A stretch of DNA of 64,000 nucleotides from Vicia villosa (Eukaryota; Streptophyta; Magnoliopsida; Fabales; Fabaceae), in contig NW_026705294.1 in NCBI RefSeq assembly GCF_029867415.1, positions 372,001 through 436,000 of the forward strand, written 5' to 3'. The translations under genes and the position numbers were made by a program. Numbering within the stretch: position 1 is the stretch's first letter; each line of letters begins with the position of its first letter. Below the pieces are notes generated by a model that saw only the letters and a program-made list of their open reading frames with translations, was not told the DNA's origin and searched no databases. Below are positions 59,091 to 64,000 of the stretch, in pieces.

Positions 59091-59254
59091 TGTGTTTATT
59101 CATTTTATTTGTGTACCGTGTTCTTGTTTTATGCGTGGTTGTCTTTATTTTGTTGTACTCGAATGTTATCTTGAATATGAAATGAAAGTTGAATTTAATA
59201 TGAAATTTCATGGTTACAACAAATAAATTACATACCAAAAGTGATATACAGTAA

Positions 59255-59656
59255 TTATGTTGTGGAGCTTGACCCAGCATTGGGACAATTTTGTCGATTA
59301 CGTCCGAGTTGAGGACATGTACTACATAATCTTAACAATTTGTTTGTCGTATCCATTTTAGTTCTAATACGCGTACTGTTAGGGCGACCTTTTTTCTTCC
59401 TTCGCATATGCTCATTGTGCCAAACAATGCTCCCTTGATAAGTAGGCCAATAATCCTCATTTGCTACCACCAAGAATCTATTGATGTACACATTGAATAT
59501 GTTTCCGACTTTGTAAACGGGGGATAGATATTTGAAAGGGGCCTGGCGAGCATGTGAAAACGCCGCTATGACATGGAAGCAAGACATACGAAAGGCTTGA
59601 AACTTTATGCAATCGCACCAACCTCTATCTAGTTTGACCTGATAATATCCCCTTTG
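59255..59656 (-). pseudogene. MULE transposase, C-terminal piece
   Basis: Minus-strand text RGWCDCIKFQAFRMSCFHV is the SWIM zinc finger. It is followed by EDYWPTYQGSIVWHNEHM and a zinc knuckle CSTCPQLGRNRQNC (its His is replaced by Arg), ending GSSSTT. The reading is cut at 59656 by the Ogre insertion with its duplication GCCTC. Confidence 0.85.
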
Positions 59657-59661
59657 GCCTC

Positions 59662-59812
59662 TGTAATACGGTGAACTGACTTTAAAGAAAGAAATGTTGC
59701 GGATAGCATGAGTCGCCACCGACTTTTATTTTATCCAATTGGAAAGGCAAAAAGAACAGGAAAGACCTTTGAAAAGAGATTGAGTTCGGGGGGTATGTTA
59801 TACCAAGGGAAG
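59662..59812 (-). repeat. 3' LTR end fragment of the Ogre element
   Basis: About 150 bp match 60270-60420 (shared GAACTGACTTTAAAGAAAGA, ATGAGTCGCCACCGACTTTT, GAGTTCGGGGGGTATGTTAT). The match ends at AAGGGAAG (59812). Only the terminal part of this LTR survives. Confidence 0.88.
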
Positions 59813-60269
59813 ATTCTCAATGATACTTTGAGAAAGAACCTATCTGAATTGTAGTATCGGGTAGCGACTAGGTTCTCAAAATTTGTCAAGAGTAGTCCCC
59901 CACTACGTTCCTAAAGGCCAAGATGGGTTAAGGTAACTAAAGGTCCTTGAGCTCCGACGCACCCACAGGCACATACACAGACCTCCCTCATTTGAGAAAG
60001 GTGTGCATATAGCTATGGAGTCCTAACTCAAGCGTGAACTTCATATTGACTCATCTCCCACATATGTGAAAGAGGTCGCCATGACTATGCCACTCCTATA
60101 TTAAGTGTACTTGAATTCGGGTGTAGGATTCGTCCTTCATTTAATTCCCAAAACAGCCCTGAAAAATAAAGCAAGCAAAGCAAACAATAGAAAACATTTA
60201 AGTGAATCCTAAGCTTTTAAGGTAACCCTTCTTTTATTCGAAAATTCTCCCCAGCATAGTCGTTAGTTC
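59813..60269 (-). other. Ogre leader with tRNA-Arg-type primer binding site
   Basis: Non-coding. At the LTR border the minus strand reads ACGACTATGCTGGGGAGAA (about 60245-60263), close to the tRNA-Arg-type primer site of Ogre (CGACTC-GCTGGGGA). No gag text follows, so the deletion begins within this leader. Confidence 0.7.
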
Positions 60270-61464
60270 TGTAATACTGTGAACTGACTTTAAAGAAAGA
60301 AATGTTGCGGATAGCATGAGTCGCCACCGACTTTTATTTTATCCAATTGGAAAGGCAAAAAGAACAGGAAAGACCTTTGAAAAGAGATTGAGTTCGGGGG
60401 GTATGTTATATAAAGGGAAGGTGTAAGGCACCCTTTGTATCCATGGTTATCCATGGGCTCTTAATTGCTTAGCTCACTTGTTTGTTTGAAAAGTTTGAAG
60501 TGTCGTGTGTGAATAGTAAAAGATTTGAATAAGGACTTTAGCTTGTAAATAAGCGTAGCCTTGTTTTGAAAGTATTTGAAAAGAGAGGTGTGAAAAGTAA
60601 TTTGAAAGTTTGATTTGATTGTGAGCAAGCATTTAAAAACACCTACCCTAAGACTATCTTTCTTGTTCTTTAACTCTTTCGAGCGAAAGGGTCTATCCAT
60701 ACCATGAAAGGGCAGGAATTCTTTCAATTGGATGTTAAGGGTCATTGAGAAATTATCGTTCGCCACAAGACTGTCCCTACCATAAAGAGGTAGGTAGTCT
60801 AAGGGAAGGATATAATAGTCATTAAATTTTTAGGCATCATGCGAGGATACCTTAGCAATTGGGACAACCATCATGTTATACCGAGGCAGCTTCGAGGGAC
60901 AAAATTGATGATATCAATGAAATAAGGCAACCTTTGCTTTAGGTATCCTCGGAATCGAGGGACTTGACTATTTTAAGGCATTATCAATAAGGCAACAAGG
61001 CAACAAGGCAACTAGAGGGATTACCCTAAAGGTGTGTGTGGCACAATCACGTGATTTAATTCAGATAATATTTATCTTATAATTATAGTTATTCTAAATT
61101 AGTTACAGGCTTGCACTCCCTAGGATTACTAACCACGCAGTTTAATATAAACAACATTAAAGGCAGAAATTAAAAGTTCCTACGCTATTACAATAAACAC
61201 CTGTGGGCAGAAAATAAAGGCGGAAATATAAATCTAAATTATTACAATAAACACCTGTAGGGAAAATAGAGGCAAAATATAGAAGGAACACAAGGCAAAA
61301 TATAGATGGAACACCATAATATTGCAAGAATTAAACCAGGCAAGGCAATTGGCATAAGGCAAACAAACTTTGTGGGGAAACCACAAAGAAATAATTAAGT
61401 AGATGATAAACCTAATAAAAGGCAGACCCCAAATGGGGAACAAGTTAACCACAATTAATAGAAT

Positions 61465-61612
61465 AAATAAAGGCAGAAATTAAATAAAAGCAAAAAATTA
61501 AATAAAGGCAGAAATTTAAAATAGAGGCAAAAATTAAATAAAGGCAGAAATTTAAATAAAGGCAAAAATTAAATAAAGGCAGAAATTTAAATAAAGGAAA
61601 AAAATAAATAAA
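61465..61612 (-). repeat. minisatellite in the Ogre LTR
   Basis: Variants of AAATAAAGGCAGAAATT recur about eight times with a period of 17-19 bp. Confidence 0.8.
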
Positions 61613-63266
61613 TAAACAAGTTTTACCCCAAGGCTGGGAAAAAGCATACGACAATCATAGAATTTAAGGTGAGAAGAGAATACGCGTTGAAATTAAAGTT
61701 AAAAAATTTAGAGGGAAAATTATAAGCCTAAAAATGCTAGCCTAAAAAATGGACGAGAACACCAACACTTATTCATGGACAACATCACCAAAGGGAAAAA
61801 CCTAATGGCTAAAAAACCTTTTAAGACTAAGATTAATTTAAAGTATTAAACCTAAATTATTAATTAGCCTAAAAATCCTAATTTGATTAAATTAACCTAA
61901 GTAAAAATGATATTGTTGAATTAACCTAAATTTAAAAATTAATTATTTAAACCTAAAAATAAATATTACTCTAAATTAATAAAATAAAAAAATTAATTTT
62001 ATAAAAGAAAAAGAAAAAAAAAGTTTTTTAGAGTGATTTGTGAAAATAACATGAATTTTATGGTTTAAGAAAAAAATTAGGGTTTTAGTGAAAATTAAAT
62101 AATAAAACAATAAACCAATAATTAAAAAAGTGAATTAAAGAAAAATCAGGATTTGATCTGATATGGTGTGGCTGGAGGTTCATGGTGTACCGATGGGGTT
62201 TTCGAAGAGGCAAAAGCTTTATGCCCTAACAATGGTAAATCCATGATCCTGCACCGCTCCTCTTTAGCCAAAGGAAGTACCTGAAAAAAATAACAATAAT
62301 AATAGTAATAATAATAATGTAATAAAAATAATAATAGTATAATAGTAATAATAACAACAATATAATAATAATAATAAAAGTAATTAACAAAAATGATTAG
62401 TAATAATAATAATAATTATAATAAAAAAAGTTAGTAATGATAATAGTTACAATAATAAAATAAAAAATATTATAAAATGGGTTTGACCTCATATAATCTA
62501 AATTTTCCCAAGAAATAAAGAAAGGTTCAGAAAGTTAGATCATGGCTAAAAGGGCAAACATTCCCAAGGGTTTAAAAAAATATTATGATCGTAAAAACAT
62601 AAATTTAAACTAAAATATAGCAAAATGGCCAAAGCAATGATTTTAAAAAAAACAGGCCTCAGGTATCATCATTGGCCAAAAATATTGTAATTCTAGATAA
62701 AGTATTTGAAAAGGGTTTTTAAAAAAGGGGAGTTGAAAGAAAGTGTTTCGAAAAATAAAGAGGATGTCAAAAATATAATAATCAATTAATTAATTAATAA
62801 ATCATAAATCTAAATCAAATATAATTTGATTTTGATTTCTGAAATATTTAACTAATTATGTTGATTCTTTCCTAAACTATACAATTATGCAATATTTAGA
62901 AATATGAATGAAATCTTTGTAAATTTTCTTTTTTAATAATTTGTAGACTAAAAATATAAAAAATAAATATTTTAATAAAAAAAAATTTAAAAATGCCTAA
63001 TAAATAAATACGAAAATAATAATTAAATGATGAAAAAAATACAATTTTTGATTTTTTTTTAATATTTTACGATTTTTGGTGATTTTTTGACTAAAAAATA
63101 CATAAAAGTGAAAATTGACTATTTTAAAAAATGCATATTTAATTAGTACGAAAAATAAAATTAAAATAATAAAAAAAAAAAATTTTTTTGTGATTTTTTT
63201 TCATATAAATGAAAATAAAATTAAGACTATAGTTAGAAACAAATAAAAGAAAAAAGTGTTAGAAGT

Positions 63267-63330
63267 GAGATTCGAACCTGAGACTTTGTACTTGCAAGTC
63301 TTACCTCCTTACCAACTTTGCTATATTATT
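63267..63330 (-). other. tRNA-like sequence with A and B boxes
   Basis: On the minus strand TAGCAAAGTTGGTAAGG resembles a pol III A box, and CAGGTTCGAATCTC is a consensus B box about 30 bases on, with ACTTGCAAGT between. The acceptor stem does not pair by eye, so it is more likely a tRNA-derived repeat than a working tRNA gene. Confidence 0.45.
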
Positions 63331-63565
63331 TGTTTGAAATAAAAGCCAATTGAAAGTGTATGAAGCATGGGAAAACATTTTGCTATTTATTAAAATATAA
63401 ATAATTTAAGAGTAAATTATTATATTTTAAAATAGACTTTAAATCGAATATTTATAAAATTCAAGACGTCAATGTGAATGACCTCAAAATTTTATAAAAA
63501 AATCCAATTTTGAAATTATTTGAATATTTGAATATGGTGGGCAAATTTTGGGGTATGACAGCCTC

Positions 63566-63935
63566 CCCTCGTTATGGTTCATTGTCTCATGTACACTGAA
63601 TCAAACTTTAATACGGTCAAACATTGTAACACCATGTATGTTAGCTTTAACAATTTCCTCCTACATAAATTTCATAAAGCTTCCATTAAATAACTACCCC
63701 GATTGTAACACTAACCTCCATTTTGAACCCCTGGTCTCGAATAGTGACTCCAACCTAAAATATGTTGCTCTCACAAATGCAGTTATTAGTAGGTTTTTTA
63801 TGTCTTTTAAAGATAGGGTTCATTGATTTCACGAAATTTGTTGTTATGTGGCCCCATCGTTGACCATTGTCAAATGCCCTGATCCACTTCTCTATTGAAG
63901 TCAATAGATCAGCACTCACTGATAAGGGTGGTGGT
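63566..63935 (-). pseudogene. MULE transposase, upstream piece
   Basis: Minus-strand text FDNGQRWGHMTTNF and FSVHETMNHNEGR corresponds to the region just before the SWIM finger of the transposase at 28445. Joined across the Ogre insertion it is collinear with 59255-59656. It has several stops. Text beyond about 63935 no longer matches. Confidence 0.78.
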
Positions 63936-63954
63936 GTATGTGCAAAATTATTTT

Positions 63955-64000
63955 CCTGATTGATACAGTTCAGTCATAACTGAATCTGAGAACTTATAGA
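63955..64000 (+). repeat. start of a third copy of the kinase upstream flank
   Basis: GATTGATACAGTTCAG and CTGAATCTGAGAACTTATAG resemble 56917-56952 (TTGATACAGTTAAGTCTGAATCTGGGAATTTATAGG). The match runs into the window edge. Confidence 0.5.

Larger units (their letters stand above)
59662..63560 (-). mobile_element. collapsed Ogre (Ty3/gypsy Tat) retrotransposon
   Basis: The insert is bounded by a perfect 5-bp duplication GCCTC (59657-59661 and 63561-63565) inside the MULE transposase. It reads on the minus strand. It starts with the Ogre LTR terminus TGTCATACCCCAAAATTTGC, runs to GTATTACA at 60270, then has about 450 bp of 5' leader, then only the last 150 bp of the 3' LTR. All coding genes and most of the 3' LTR are deleted. 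Ogre elements are giant legume retrotransposons with LTRs of several kb and a tRNA-Arg primer site, which fits. Confidence 0.88.
60270..63560 (-). repeat. complete Ogre LTR (3291 bp)
   Basis: On the minus strand it starts TGTCATACCCCAAAATTTGC and ends CAGTATTACA. It contains an 18-bp-type minisatellite of AAATAAAGGCAGAAATTT (61465-61612), AAT/ATA trinucleotide runs (62290-62470) and a tRNA-like stretch (63267-63330). The frames inside are low-complexity and not considered genes. Confidence 0.85.
58545..63950. mobile_element. second MULE, split by an Ogre element
   Basis: It carries the 3' part of a MuDR-type transposase of the same family as 28445-29470 (both end GSSSTT), read in two minus-strand pieces on either side of the Ogre insertion. 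The left border region (58555-58720) has repeated GGCGCATGCAC phrases and GGCGCCA, recalling the TIR of the first MULE. The right border is lost: transposase text ends near 63935. Target duplications were not found. Confidence 0.65.

Noticed and set aside
60461..60766. 101-codon minus-strand frame in the Ogre LTR
   Set aside because: It lies in non-coding LTR sequence, has low complexity and no match to any motif.
61234..61654. Hydrophobic minus-strand frames resembling membrane proteins
   Set aside because: They are translations of the AAATAAAGGCAGAAATT minisatellite and A-rich DNA.

Overview
This is plant nuclear DNA, and almost certainly from a legume of the Medicago/Trifolium/Pisum group. 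Three things suggest this: an Ogre-type LTR that begins TGTCATACCCCAAAATTTGC, a tRNA-Arg-like primer site beside it, and an F-box gene and G-type lectin receptor kinases of the kind common in these genomes. Genus and species are inferred; nothing in the sequence fixes them. The window is very AT-rich and most of it is transposable elements, often nested. Only two loci look like intact host genes.

Layout. 0-6.6 kb: an almost intact minus-strand Ty1/copia element (964-5453, target duplication TCTAC) inserted seven bases before the ATG of an F-box gene, which also carries a stop and a frameshift. 7.9-8.3 kb: tandem repeats. 8.9-13.6 kb: a CACTA transposon with no visible transposase but carrying pieces of several unrelated host genes (ARM-repeat protein, SnRK2-type kinase, myosin, LRR receptor kinase), with a 723-bp TIR element inside. 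13.8-20.8 kb: a decayed Ty3/gypsy element of the Tat type, with two RNase H regions. 21.2-21.8 kb: a copia fragment cut by a Harbinger-type MITE.

22.3-25.7 kb and 52.3-55.6 kb: two intact seven-exon G-type lectin S-receptor-like kinase genes on the minus strand, each predicted at 843 residues. Their upstream flanks also match, so they are a segmental duplication of about 5 kb, now separated by about 27 kb of transposons. A short third copy of the upstream flank starts at the right edge of the window.

27.8-31.7 kb: a hAT-like element split by a MULE whose terminal repeats contain G/C-rich palindromes. The MULE holds a truncated MuDR transposase and a plant-mobile-domain (PMD) gene. 32.1-40.2 kb: an old copia element carrying three guests (a 2.1-kb solo gypsy LTR, a non-autonomous CACTA and a hAT-like MITE). 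42.7-47.9 kb: a young plus-strand copia element inside an older minus-strand one. 48.8-52.1 kb: a minus-strand copia element without its 3' third. 56.4-58.4 kb: MITEs and a gypsy-like LTR. 58.5-64 kb: a second MULE, its transposase split by an Ogre element collapsed to one LTR plus scraps, with a clean GCCTC target duplication.

Functionally, the two receptor kinases are the likely working genes (plasma-membrane signalling, probably defence or recognition). The F-box locus is broken. The rest records repeated transposition, capture of host gene pieces and decay. All boundaries were read by eye; element ends supported by both terminal motifs and target duplications are the firmest.
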